Assembly: GCA_041749075.1 (NCBI GenBank)
Contig: JBGTBY010000016.1
Coordinates: 15,617-79,616, forward strand
Direction: 5' to 3'
Length of the DNA stretch: 64,000 bases
DNA from: CAMTWZ01 sp041749075
GTDB taxonomy: Bacteria; Bacteroidota; Rhodothermia; Balneolales; HLUCCA01
Positions 35,508 to 44,293 of the stretch are shown here, in pieces (within the stretch, counting starts at the first letter, position 1; each line of letters opens with the position of its first letter). Below the pieces are notes generated by a model. It saw nothing but the letters and a program-made list of their open reading frames with translations, was not told where the DNA came from and made no database searches. Made by a program: the position numbers and the translations under genes.

Positions 35508-36031
35508 GGTCTTATTCCTAAATGAGTCAACCGCTCGCGGAGAATCCGCTTCGCATAAAATAACCGACTTTTCAAGGTGCCCTCCGGCGTACCGGTGATG
35601 GCAGAAATATCCGAATAGGATAATTCCTCCACTTCCCGGAGAATCAAGATCGACCGATAGGGCTCTTCCAAGGCAGTGATGGTTCGACGAAGGACATCCC
35701 TCAATTCTTTGGAGTCATCCCCAATCGGCGATGGATCTGCCGGCTCGATTGTCTCCCCATCATCATGTTGCTTGAAGAACGACAGCATCGACCTCACTTT
35801 TCGTTTCCGGTACGCATCCATCACCGTGTTTCGGGCGATGGTATACAACCACGTTCCGATGCTGCTGTCGCCGTTGTAGGAGTCGGCCTTTTTCCACGCT
35901 TTCAAAAACACATCCTGCGTGATGTCGTCGGCATCCATCCCCGTCCCGTACGTGAGCGCGGAGACCATCCGAAAAATCTTCGGATACCAGGTCTCAAGCT
36001 CATTCTCCAACGGGTGTTCGGCCTCAGTCAT
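35504..36031 (-). CDS. ECF RNA polymerase sigma factor
   Basis: A 175-residue group IV sigma factor. The ATG at 36031 is preferred over an upstream start at 36073. Region 2 is ADDITQDVFLKAWKKADSYNGDSSIGTWLYTIARNTVMDAYRKRK in parts; region 4 is LILREVEELSYSDISAITGTPEGTLKSRLFYAKRIL. It directs polymerase to envelope-stress promoters and is probably held by the anti-sigma candidate translated from the overlapping gene. Confidence 0.93.
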   Translation of the reverse strand: MTEAEHPLENELETWYPKIFRMVSALTYGTGMDADDITQDVFLKAWKKADSYNGDSSIGTWLYTIARNTVMDAYRKRKVRSMLSFFKQHDDGETIEPADPSPIGDDSKELRDVLRRTITALEEPYRSILILREVEELSYSDISAITGTPEGTLKSRLFYAKRILRERLTHLGIRP

Positions 36032-36078
36032 GATGGAAAGATAACAGGGGATATGGATGGCCGGCGACAGCATATGAA

Positions 36079-36705
36079 TTAGTTTTGGCGACGTGGTCTA
36101 CGTTGTGGCTGTTGATGTTGCATTCTCTGACCGCTTTGCGCTTGATGCGCATCGATATACGTTCTGAATATCTGATACTCTTCGGCAGTCAGCAAGGCTT
36201 TCACTTGCTCATTCAAACTGGCTCGTTCCTCATCTTTGACGCTCATGTTTCGTGGCGCCATCGTTGCCATATGGTCATCCATCAAACGTTTGAGGGATGC
36301 TTTTTTGGCGGGATTGAGTTTCATATCGGTCGTCATCCGCTCGAAGTACGTGGACATGAACGCCTGACGGCGGATGCTTTGCTGCTGGGTCCGTCTCGCT
36401 TGATTCGCTTCCCATTCAGCGCGTTGCTCGGGTGTGAGCAGAGCCATAACATCCGCACGATGTTTCGTGGCTAGCTCGGCTTGTTTTGCTTGAAAATCTT
36501 GACGGCTGATGCTGCCGTTACGCAGCTGTACGGTGAGTGCGGTGCGCTCGGCTTGAAACGTGCCAGCCAGTTCGGCGACAGCAGTTTGTATTTCAGCGGG
36601 TAGCGTTTGTATGAAACGCCCGGCATTATTTGGACGTTGTGCCGAAACCGTGATCCATCCGCTTATTGCGGTGATCATGATAAATGTGAAGAATCGATTG
36701 TTCAT
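36079..36705 (-). CDS. Spy/CpxP-like periplasmic LTxxQ protein
   Basis: A 208-residue helical protein. The ATG at 36705 begins a signal peptide (MNNRFFTFIMITAISGWITVSAQ); the longer frame to 36900 overlaps the PAS gene. It contains ALLTPEQRAEWEANQ and ALLTAEEYQIFRTYID, two LTxxQ-like motifs, and a basic Q/R-rich tail. Spy-type proteins are ATP-independent periplasmic chaperones. It is the first gene of the sigma operon, so the sigma factor probably controls it. Confidence 0.78.
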   Translation of the reverse strand: MNNRFFTFIMITAISGWITVSAQRPNNAGRFIQTLPAEIQTAVAELAGTFQAERTALTVQLRNGSISRQDFQAKQAELATKHRADVMALLTPEQRAEWEANQARRTQQQSIRRQAFMSTYFERMTTDMKLNPAKKASLKRLMDDHMATMAPRNMSVKDEERASLNEQVKALLTAEEYQIFRTYIDAHQAQSGQRMQHQQPQRRPRRQN

Positions 36706-36729
36706 AAGAAATCCTACAAGTAATGTGGT

Positions 36730-36793
36730 TACAAGGATAGACGCGTGAACGCACAGCCGGTTGAAGGTGTTAGTAAATTTCGTACAAGGATAG
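36730..36793 (-). promoter_or_regulatory. Direct repeat of an 11-mer before the ECF operon
   Basis: TACAAGGATAG occurs at 36730-36740 and 36783-36793. Read on the minus strand each contains TATCCTTG, one mismatch from the TAnnTTTG -7 box, so they may be two promoters for the Spy-like/ECF operon or paired regulator sites shared with the divergent PAS gene. Confidence 0.4.
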
Positions 36794-36805
36794 TAGATTA
36801 ACCCG

Positions 36806-37987
36806 ATGTCAGACACCACCACCCTGGAAACAACCGAACGCCTCAAAGAGCGCGCCGAGACCGCCGAACGCAACCTGCGTTTGCTCGAAGCCGCCATCAA
36901 ACACGATTACGACAGTATTTTGATCACCGAGCTGAGCATGGAAGAGCCCGGTCCCAAAATCGTGTATGTAAACGACGGCTTCACCCGCATCACCGGCTAT
37001 TCCCGTGAGGATGTGATCGGCAAAACCCCTAGGATTTTGCAGGGCCCCAAAACCGATCGAGCCGTACTCGACAAGCTGAAAGAGAACCTCAAAAAAGGAC
37101 AGTCTTTTTTCGGTCAGACCGTGAATTATCGCAAAGACGGCTCAGAATTCGTCAATCAATGGGACATCCATCCCCTCGAGAATGAAAAAGGTGAGATCAC
37201 CCACTGGGTTTCGTATCAGCACGACATCACGACCCGCAAAAAATCGGAGCAGAGTTTTCTCGACATCACGCAAGACCCTTCCGATCTGTATGAAAGCTCG
37301 AAGAAAAGTTATGTGGAGTTGGATGCGCAAGGCCTCATCCTTCAAGCCAATAAATTATTTCGCGACATGATCGGGTTTCCGAAAGAATTGATACTCGGTC
37401 GCCCGATTTGGGATTTTTTGGTCCCGAGACAAGGACATGCCCTGCAAAAACAATATTCCCGCGTGTGGCAAGACGATTTAAGTCAGCATAATGGCATCCG
37501 CTTGTTGCTTCAACATCGCAACGGGTCGCTCATTCAAGCTGAAATTGTGGCGAAGAAAATCGCCGGTCAGAAGGATGGGGAAGTCGTTCATGCCGAAGTC
37601 AAAAACCTGACCGTCAGCAAACGTGTGATGAGTGTTCTGAACCGCAAATCATTGGATTTCCTGAAGCTGTTCTCTCAAAAAACCGATTTCAACTACGGGA
37701 TGATTCTGGATGCCGATAATACGCCACGCTTCAAATGGCTGTCGGATGGATTTCAGCAAATCACGGGATTCGGGCCGGATGAATGCCTGCACAAGGACGG
37801 ACTCAAAACCATCGTTCATCCCGACGATCACAACAAAACGATCCAACATCTTGCGTTGGCGTTTGCGGGCAAATCCTCATGCGAAACATTCCGCATCCGG
37901 TGCAAAAACGGATCGATTGTGACGGTGATGGACTACGCCAAGCCGGATCAGCACGAAGGCATCACCGGCGCGGTCGTACTGCGCTAG
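36806..37987 (+). CDS. Triple-PAS protein with a LOV-like first domain lacking Cys
   Basis: A 393-residue soluble protein made only of sensory domains. PAS1 (about 22-145) looks like a LOV domain: YVNDGFTRITGYS, then GKTPRILQGPKTDR where LOV has GRNCRFLQGPxTDR, NYRKDG, EFVNQW and YQHDIT. The flavin-contacting Arg, Gln, two Asn and final Gln are kept, but the adduct-forming Cys is Pro. PAS2 (about 165-275) and PAS3 (about 290-393, GFGPDECLHKDGLKTIVHPDD) follow. There is no kinase, GGDEF or DNA-binding output, so it must signal through a partner. The last four bases overlap gcvP tail to tail. Confidence 0.82.
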   Translation: MSDTTTLETTERLKERAETAERNLRLLEAAIKHDYDSILITELSMEEPGPKIVYVNDGFTRITGYSREDVIGKTPRILQGPKTDRAVLDKLKENLKKGQSFFGQTVNYRKDGSEFVNQWDIHPLENEKGEITHWVSYQHDITTRKKSEQSFLDITQDPSDLYESSKKSYVELDAQGLILQANKLFRDMIGFPKELILGRPIWDFLVPRQGHALQKQYSRVWQDDLSQHNGIRLLLQHRNGSLIQAEIVAKKIAGQKDGEVVHAEVKNLTVSKRVMSVLNRKSLDFLKLFSQKTDFNYGMILDADNTPRFKWLSDGFQQITGFGPDECLHKDGLKTIVHPDDHNKTIQHLALAFAGKSSCETFRIRCKNGSIVTVMDYAKPDQHEGITGAVVLR

Positions 37988-40848
37988 GCCGTTTCGTAGG
38001 CTTCGGTCGGGAGGCAGGAACAGATGAGATTCCGGTCTCCGTGTGCGCTGTCGATGCGGCTCACGCTTGGCCAGAATTTCCCATCCTTCACCCAAGGCAA
38101 CGGATAGGCCGCTGTCTCACGGGAGTAAGGGCGGGTCCATTCCGAAGCCAATAGCACGTCCGCCGTGTGCGGAGCATGCTTCAACACATTTTCAGCTTTG
38201 TCTGCAATTCCATCAATCACTTGTTGGATTTCGGCCCGGATGGAAATCATCGCGTCGCAAAACTGATCCAATTCTTCCATCGATTCGCTCTCGGTCGGCT
38301 CGATCATCAGGGTTCCAGCTACCGGAAACGAGACCGTTGGCGCGTGATATCCATAATCCATCAAGCGCTTGGCCACATCTTCCACTTCGATGCCGAAGGC
38401 TTTGAACGGACGAAAATCCAAGATGAATTCGTGCGCGCAACGGTTGTTTCGTCCCGCATATAACACCGGATAGGCATTTTGGAGGCGGGCCTTCATGTAG
38501 TTCGCATTCAGAATGGCGAATTCCGTGGCCTTACGCAGTCCATCGGCACCCATCAGACGGATGTATGCGTAACTGATCGTCAAAATGCTCGCACTGCCCC
38601 ACGGCGCGGCCGAGACCGGCGTGATACCCAACTCACCGCCCATAGCAATTACGGGATGCCCGGGCAGAAACGGCGCCAAGTGTTTTGCGACGCCGATCGG
38701 ACCCATTCCAGGTCCACCGCCACCATGCGGAATGCAGAATGTCTTATGCAGATTCAGGTGGCACACATCCGCTCCGATGTTCGCAGGGCTCGTGAGTCCC
38801 ACCTGCGCGTTCATGTTCGCCCCATCCATATACACCTGCCCCCCGCGACGATGGACGATCTCACAAATCTCACGAATTTCTTCCTCGAACACGCCATGCG
38901 TCGAAGGATACGTCACCATCAAGCACGACAAGCGATCTGCGTATTGGTCCGCTTTCGCGGTGAGGTCGGCCAAGTCGATGTTTCCACTTTCATCACATTT
39001 CGTTACCACGACCTGCATCCCCGCCATCACGGCCGACGCCGGGTTGGTCCCATGGGCCGAACTGGGGATCAACGCCACGTTGCGATGCCCCTCGCCACGA
39101 TGCTCGTGCCAAGCTCGGATCGTCATCAATCCCGCATACTCACCTTGCGCACCCGAATTGGGCTGCAACGACACCGCGTCGAAGCCAGTGATTTCACATA
39201 ACCAGGTTTCCAGATCGGAAATCAGTTCGCGGTAGCCTTCGGTCTGATCCGCCGGCGCGAACGGATGTATGTTGCCGAACTCGGGCCAGGTGACTGGAAT
39301 CATTTCCGTGGTGGCATTCAGTTTCATGGTGCACGAACCCAGCGCAATCATCGAATGAGCGAGTGACAAATCCTTGTTCTCCAAGCGCTTCAGATAGCGT
39401 AACATTTCGTGTTCGCTGTGATGCATATTGAACACGGGATGCGTCATGAATTCGCTCGTTCGCATCACATTCTCAGGCAAGTAAGGCACTACGGTCGTTT
39501 GTGGCGTCGCCGAAATTCCAAATACAGAAGCCACATCGCTCACGTCGTCTATGGTTTTGGCTTCATCGAAGGAAAGTGCGATTTGAGTATCGCCGATGTA
39601 TCGGAAATTGATGCCCTTGGCTTCGGCTTTCGTACGGATTTGATCGCGTTTTGACGAATCTCCGATTTCGATATGCAAGGTGTCGAACCACACGGTGTTT
39701 AGAATCTGATATCCGGCTTTTTGCAGTTCGAAGGCGAGCGACGTTGTGAGACCGTAGGTTCGTTCCGCAATTTCGGTGAGTCCTTTCGGTCCATGATACA
39801 CGCCGTACGCCGCCGCCATCACCGATAGCAGAACTTGGGCGGTGCAGATGTTGGATGTCGCTTTTTCGCGGCGGATGTGCTGCTCGCGGGTTTGCAATGC
39901 CATGCGGTAGGCCGGCTTTCCTTGGGCATCGATGGATGCGCCAATGATGCGTCCTGGAATAGAACGCTTGAACGAGTCTTTGGTGGCGAAGAACGCCGCA
40001 TGCGGTCCGCCGAAGCCCATCGGAATGCCCAGGCGCTGCGAGGTGCCAACCACAACATCCGCGCCCATCTCACCCGGAGATTTGACCATGACGCATGCCA
40101 AGAGATCCGTTGCGACCACCGAAAAAACGCTATGCTCATGTGCCGCCGCGATAATGGATGTCAGATCGCGCACATTCCCGAATTGATCGGGGTTTTGAAG
40201 GAGGATGGCAAATAGGGATGGATCCGTCACGTCCACTGCCGTCGCGTCGCCCGTGACCAGTTCAATGCCGAGGGGCGTGGCGCGGGTGTGGAGCAGAGCG
40301 AGGGTCTGGGGAAAGACGGTGTCCGACACAAAAAAGCGGTGCGCGTTTTTCTTCGCTGCCGGACGCGCCGCATGCAGCATCGTCATGGCTTCGGCGGCGG
40401 CAGTGGCTTCATCCAACAAAGAGGCATTGGCGATTTCCATGCCGGTGAGATCCATCACCATCGTTTGGAAATTGATCAGCATTTCGAGGCGCCCTTGCGC
40501 GATTTCGGCCTGATATGGGGTATACGCCGTGTACCAACCCGGATTCTCCAGAATATTGCGAAGAATCACTTTCGGTGTGATGTTCTCATAATAGCCCATG
40601 CCAATGAAGCTGCGGAAAATCTTGTTCTTCGTGGCGAGGCCTTTGAACTCGCTAAGGAAGAGGGCTTCGTCGGTGGCGGGAGGGAGGTTCAATTCGCGCT
40701 TGAGGCGTATGGAAGCGGGAATGGTCTGGGTGATGAGCTCGTCTAAGGAGGTGGCACCGACCGTTTTCAGCATGTCGCTGGTTTGGCTACGGTCCGGGCC
40801 GATGTGTCGGGATGCGAATCGCTCACGACGTGACAAATCGATACTCAT
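37984..40848 (-). CDS. gcvP: Glycine dehydrogenase (decarboxylating), P-protein
   Basis: A 954-residue fused P-protein of the glycine cleavage system, joining N- and C-terminal halves. It decarboxylates glycine using PLP and passes the aminomethyl group to lipoyl GcvH. Visible: RHIGP start, the FRSFIGMGYY segment, ALGSCTMKLN, SLQPNSGAQGEYAG, and the PLP lysine in LNLHKTFCIPHGGGGPGMGP. No gcvT or gcvH is present in the window. The length is standard for the fused form. Confidence 0.97.
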   Translation of the reverse strand: MSIDLSRRERFASRHIGPDRSQTSDMLKTVGATSLDELITQTIPASIRLKRELNLPPATDEALFLSEFKGLATKNKIFRSFIGMGYYENITPKVILRNILENPGWYTAYTPYQAEIAQGRLEMLINFQTMVMDLTGMEIANASLLDEATAAAEAMTMLHAARPAAKKNAHRFFVSDTVFPQTLALLHTRATPLGIELVTGDATAVDVTDPSLFAILLQNPDQFGNVRDLTSIIAAAHEHSVFSVVATDLLACVMVKSPGEMGADVVVGTSQRLGIPMGFGGPHAAFFATKDSFKRSIPGRIIGASIDAQGKPAYRMALQTREQHIRREKATSNICTAQVLLSVMAAAYGVYHGPKGLTEIAERTYGLTTSLAFELQKAGYQILNTVWFDTLHIEIGDSSKRDQIRTKAEAKGINFRYIGDTQIALSFDEAKTIDDVSDVASVFGISATPQTTVVPYLPENVMRTSEFMTHPVFNMHHSEHEMLRYLKRLENKDLSLAHSMIALGSCTMKLNATTEMIPVTWPEFGNIHPFAPADQTEGYRELISDLETWLCEITGFDAVSLQPNSGAQGEYAGLMTIRAWHEHRGEGHRNVALIPSSAHGTNPASAVMAGMQVVVTKCDESGNIDLADLTAKADQYADRLSCLMVTYPSTHGVFEEEIREICEIVHRRGGQVYMDGANMNAQVGLTSPANIGADVCHLNLHKTFCIPHGGGGPGMGPIGVAKHLAPFLPGHPVIAMGGELGITPVSAAPWGSASILTISYAYIRLMGADGLRKATEFAILNANYMKARLQNAYPVLYAGRNNRCAHEFILDFRPFKAFGIEVEDVAKRLMDYGYHAPTVSFPVAGTLMIEPTESESMEELDQFCDAMISIRAEIQQVIDGIADKAENVLKHAPHTADVLLASEWTRPYSRETAAYPLPWVKDGKFWPSVSRIDSAHGDRNLICSCLPTEAYETA

Positions 40849-40881
40849 GGAGATGGAAAAGTGGGTGGTTTAGCGGACCAA

Positions 40882-40889
40882 CAAAGATA
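40882..40889 (-). promoter_or_regulatory. Candidate -7 box TATCTTTG before gcvP
   Basis: On the minus strand TATCTTTG matches TAnnTTTG about 34 bases before the gcvP ATG. No clear -33 TTG is found at the usual distance. No glycine riboswitch fold is recognisable in the short leader. Confidence 0.35.
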
Positions 40890-40974
40890 CGGGCCACGGC
40901 GTTTCAGGAAAAATTGTAACCTTTGACTTCTTGTTTGAATCTTAAGGGAAATTACCAACCAACGCACCCATCCC

Positions 40975-41478
40975 ATGGAAACATTCGCATTCGCACTCAT
41001 CTTCATCTCCTTCATCGCCGCCGGATTTTTTGTCTGGTTTTTTTCCTTCAAAGCCAAACAAGAGGAGCGCCGCTTCTTGATCGAGAAAGGCTACAAACTG
41101 GAGGAACTTCCTGCATCCGCCTCCTTCAATATCCAAATTCCATGGATGAAAGTGGGTATCGTGCTCACATCTACCGCGATCGGTTTTCTGTTTGCATTAA
41201 TCACACATGAGTCAGCTGCAGTCATGCCCCTACTGTTGTTCGGTGCCGGGCTTGGTATGATTATCGCTCAGGCCATCGAAAACGGTTTTAGAATGAACCT
41301 ATGGAGGAAGTTGATTTTTGGACTCCTGGGACTTGGAATTGGTGGTCTCTTAAGCTCCGTTCTCGTGTATCAGTTGTCGTTTGATTCGGATATCGCCGTG
41401 TTCGCATTGATATTCAGCTTCGCTCTGGCACTCCTCATCGAAATCCTTACTCAAAAGTCGACTGTGCCCGGCAAATGA
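40975..41478 (+). CDS. Four-helix integral membrane protein before ECF sigma gene
   Basis: A 167-residue membrane protein with helices at about 3-24, 58-78, 83-103, 112-133 and 137-157, and a short cytoplasmic stretch (KAKQEERRFLIEKGY) after the first. This resembles the small membrane proteins (DUF6249-like) often encoded with ECF sigma factors in Bacteroidota. Its stop overlaps the sigma start (ATGA), so they are translationally coupled. Function unknown; it could modulate the sigma/anti-sigma pair. Confidence 0.7.
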   Translation: METFAFALIFISFIAAGFFVWFFSFKAKQEERRFLIEKGYKLEELPASASFNIQIPWMKVGIVLTSTAIGFLFALITHESAAVMPLLLFGAGLGMIIAQAIENGFRMNLWRKLIFGLLGLGIGGLLSSVLVYQLSFDSDIAVFALIFSFALALLIEILTQKSTVPGK

Positions 41479-41996
41479 CCGAGACTTGGATCAAAGAGAT
41501 CCTGTCTGGCGATCATGAAGCGTTCCGACACATCGTGCGGGCGCATCAGGACCGGATGTGGAACATCGCGCTATCCGTGGTCAAGTCACCGGATCTGGCA
41601 CAGGATGTGGTTCAGAACGCGTTCGTCAACGCCTATCTAAAACTGTCTTCCTATTCCGGTGCGGTTCCGTTCGAAGCCTGGTTATACCGTATCGTGGTGA
41701 ACGCCGCCTTGCAAGAATTGCGAAAACAGCCACCTGTGTCAGAGGAATCGACCGATAGAATCATAGACGATGTTGATTCGATAGAGGATGAAGCCGATCG
41801 GATCCGATTCATCCTCACCAAGATGAAATCGAATGAAGCTCTATCCTTGCAACTTCATTATCTGGATGGATTTTCCATTCAGGAAATCACCCTCATAACC
41901 GGCTGGACCGAATCCAATGCCAAGGTCATTCTCCATCGAGCCCGGGAATCGATGCGTAGGATGATGACACAACAAGCAGACCTACGAATAGGATGA
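41475..41996 (+). CDS. ECF RNA polymerase sigma factor
   Basis: A 173-residue sigma factor: region 2 RAHQDRMWNIALSVVKSPDLAQDVVQNAFVNAYLKLSSYSG (in parts) and FEAWLYRIVVNAALQELRK; region 4 ALSLQLHYLDGFSIQEITLITGWTESNAKVILHRARESMRR. It is the middle gene of a three-gene operon whose members overlap by four bases each. The polysaccharide-related genes that start 100 bases later on the same strand are candidate targets. Confidence 0.92.
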   Translation: MTETWIKEILSGDHEAFRHIVRAHQDRMWNIALSVVKSPDLAQDVVQNAFVNAYLKLSSYSGAVPFEAWLYRIVVNAALQELRKQPPVSEESTDRIIDDVDSIEDEADRIRFILTKMKSNEALSLQLHYLDGFSIQEITLITGWTESNAKVILHRARESMRRMMTQQADLRIG

Positions 41997-42319
41997 ACAT
42001 ACAAGAACAAGATCCATTCCGTGAATGGATGACATTCGCTCAAACACCCATCCCCATAAAGGATATGGAGGATTTGGTATTGGCCGACATCCGAGCCATC
42101 CAAAAAGGAAAAGAGGTGCGTCGGCGTTACTTGATGTTCGCTTGGTTCAGCTTCCTGATCGGGGCTGTATCTGGCTTATGGATCGCATCGCCGATCTATG
42201 CGGATTTGCTTCATCCATCAACCGAATTCCTGCTTCAACTGGTGGTCAGTATCGCCTTGATGTTCGGATTCAACCAATTGTGGCAGCAAAGCCGCGCGCT
42301 AGACAAGGGCTCGTTATAG
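41993..42319 (+). CDS. Anti-sigma factor candidate, two membrane helices
   Basis: A 108-residue protein: N-terminal acidic soluble segment (about 1-45), then two membrane helices (about 48-68 and 80-97). It overlaps the sigma gene by four bases, the usual place for a membrane anti-sigma factor. No zinc-binding HxxxCxxC motif is present, so the call rests on topology and context. Confidence 0.6.
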   Translation: MNIQEQDPFREWMTFAQTPIPIKDMEDLVLADIRAIQKGKEVRRRYLMFAWFSFLIGAVSGLWIASPIYADLLHPSTEFLLQLVVSIALMFGFNQLWQQSRALDKGSL

Positions 42320-42348
42320 GCTAAATCCTTTCGGACAATTTCAAAAAC

Positions 42349-42377
42349 TTTCATAATCTTTCAAATGTATTATGAAA
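42349..42377 (+). promoter_or_regulatory. Inverted repeat before the polysaccharide-processing cluster
   Basis: TTTCATAAT (42349-42357) and ATTATGAAA (42369-42377) form a perfect 9-bp stem with an 11-base loop in the gap between the sigma operon and the first DUF4874/4832 gene. It may be an operator or a weak terminator (following sequence AAAGTCTATTTTA). Confidence 0.45.
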
Positions 42378-42424
42378 AAGTCTATTTTAGTGTAGATTAG
42401 CATCTATCACTAAAGGGATTGGGA

Positions 42425-44293
42425 ATGAAGAAAGGAATCATCATCGGCCTTGTTCTGACAAGTTTCGCCTGTACGACAGAAGCGCCGCTTGTGCCCCAAG
42501 CGCTCGATTTCACCGAGAATCCGATCGATATCCCGAATCCGGATCGAGGCGCGTATCGAGGTCGGTGGCAGAATATTCCGCCGAATCTAGTGAATGCCAA
42601 GAACTCGCCATTTGGTATCACTCCTGAAGTGGATCATCGGGTTCCGGTTGATGCGACATCCGTTTTATATCATGGCAGACAGGTGCCGCCAGTGGAAGGG
42701 GATGATATCGAGGAGACGGAGTTTTATAACGGCATCAATCAGAATACCGGTCCTTACATCGGTGGAACCGGGGTTTCCGCGATGCCTTCCGTCTCGTTCA
42801 TGAGTTTTGATTTGAATCTGTTTTCATCCAACGCGTTCCTTTCGGCGAAAGACGCTTTCGGATATAAAGAAGATGGATTGTTCATCGACCCGAAAACCGG
42901 GGCCACGCGGACCGGCAAAACACAACCGCTGACGCCTTATGCGCTTGAGTACATAAGAGGACTTCTGCAAAAAGTACGAGATGGCGACGGAGTGGCGTTC
43001 GTGAAGTTCTCCTATGATGGAAACGGGTTCAATTACATCGAGCCTCATAAGTATCCACATCTGGATCTCATTGAAGGACTTATTCATGGTCCGGAACCCG
43101 CTTATGTCACTCCGAACAATCCATCGGCGATGACGGATGTTGCCGGACATGAGGACAAAGATTGGATCCAATATCATCTTTGGCAGCTCAAGCCCATTTT
43201 CGAAGAATACGAAGACGTCATCATGACCGTGAAAACGGGAATGCTGGGTCCATGGGGCGAACAGCACTCTTCACCGATGTCGTTGAGTGCGGATGCGGCC
43301 AAGCGCTTTTTGGATAGCTATTTGGAAGTGGTCCCTTCTTCGCGCATTCTGCTGACGAATCAGCGATTGTTCATGGCCTGGTACAATCTCACATATGGCA
43401 CCCGTTTTGACGCGACGACCATCCACACTATGCCGATTCCGGAAAAAGGCTCACCAGAAGCGAGATTCGGCTTTTTTGATGATAGTTATGCAGCGAACTA
43501 TTCGAATAATGGCCGATATCATGCGCCACAGGATCGATTCCGATTTCTGAAATGGCTGCATCAGGCAAACACGATTCTTCAAGTGGAAGGCGGAGTCGGC
43601 GACAATACATTTGGCCACATGCCGGGCGCGATCATCGAAGCGCAGGAATTTCGGACCACGGTTTTGAATATGAGGCATGGTCGCTACGATCGATGGAATG
43701 ACTTCATCTATAATGAAGCGAATGTAACGGCGCCGGTCACGTTCCCGGTATCGATCGATGAGACCGTTCCGCCGTTCACGGGTCCGACCAAGACGGCCTT
43801 CTTTGATCCGGTGTATGACGGCAGAACCGGATTGGAGTTCTTCCGTGATCGGTTAGGGTATCGATTGGTCTTGCGCGATGCGAACGCCAGCGAATGGGTG
43901 GATGCGAATGGAAAACTGAGGTTCGAAGGAAAAATCCAAAACGTCGGATTCGGCAACATCGTGAATCGCAAACAGGTGTCGGTGATTTTAAGATCCACAT
44001 CCGGCTCCGAATCATACATCGCGCTGACCAATCTGGATGCCAGAGACTGGCTGACGGATGAAGCTGGAAACGGTCGCCCCGACAACACATCCGCCTGGCG
44101 TGATCTGAACATCCGCATAAAGCTGTCCGATTTCGGTGAAGTTCCAGCCGGAGAGTATGACATCTACCTGAAAATCAACGATCCCAAAGAGCAAAGCCCG
44201 AACAAGCGCTCCATCCGTTTCGCGAACAACGGTGATCATTGGGATGCGGACCTCGGCGCTAACTTGATTGGTTCGACTACAGTTGCCCTATAA
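42425..44293 (+). CDS. DUF4874/DUF4832 lipoprotein, paralogue 1
   Basis: A 622-residue lipoprotein (lipobox LTSFAC; the ATG at 42425 is preferred to a TTG six bases earlier). DUF4874 (about 20-380) has the shared segments FTENPIDIPNPDRG, FVKFSYDGNGFNY, HEDKDWIQYHLWQL and GPWGEQHSS. DUF4832 (about 385-620) has FFRDRLGYRLVLRDANAS, GKIQNVGFGNIVNRK and YDIYLKINDPKE. The family is thought to be TIM-barrel plus beta-sandwich proteins of cell-surface glycan processing, but no reaction is established. The invariant Glu in PWGE is a plausible catalytic residue. It is the first of three paralogues. Confidence 0.85.
   Translation: MKKGIIIGLVLTSFACTTEAPLVPQALDFTENPIDIPNPDRGAYRGRWQNIPPNLVNAKNSPFGITPEVDHRVPVDATSVLYHGRQVPPVEGDDIEETEFYNGINQNTGPYIGGTGVSAMPSVSFMSFDLNLFSSNAFLSAKDAFGYKEDGLFIDPKTGATRTGKTQPLTPYALEYIRGLLQKVRDGDGVAFVKFSYDGNGFNYIEPHKYPHLDLIEGLIHGPEPAYVTPNNPSAMTDVAGHEDKDWIQYHLWQLKPIFEEYEDVIMTVKTGMLGPWGEQHSSPMSLSADAAKRFLDSYLEVVPSSRILLTNQRLFMAWYNLTYGTRFDATTIHTMPIPEKGSPEARFGFFDDSYAANYSNNGRYHAPQDRFRFLKWLHQANTILQVEGGVGDNTFGHMPGAIIEAQEFRTTVLNMRHGRYDRWNDFIYNEANVTAPVTFPVSIDETVPPFTGPTKTAFFDPVYDGRTGLEFFRDRLGYRLVLRDANASEWVDANGKLRFEGKIQNVGFGNIVNRKQVSVILRSTSGSESYIALTNLDARDWLTDEAGNGRPDNTSAWRDLNIRIKLSDFGEVPAGEYDIYLKINDPKEQSPNKRSIRFANNGDHWDADLGANLIGSTTVAL

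Noticed and set aside
38479..39201. Plus-strand frames of 200-240 codons inside gcvP
   Set aside because: Antisense shadows of a clearly conserved gene.
40849..40974. Glycine riboswitch before gcvP
   Set aside because: The leader is too short and no conserved aptamer core was recognisable; only a -7-like box was kept.
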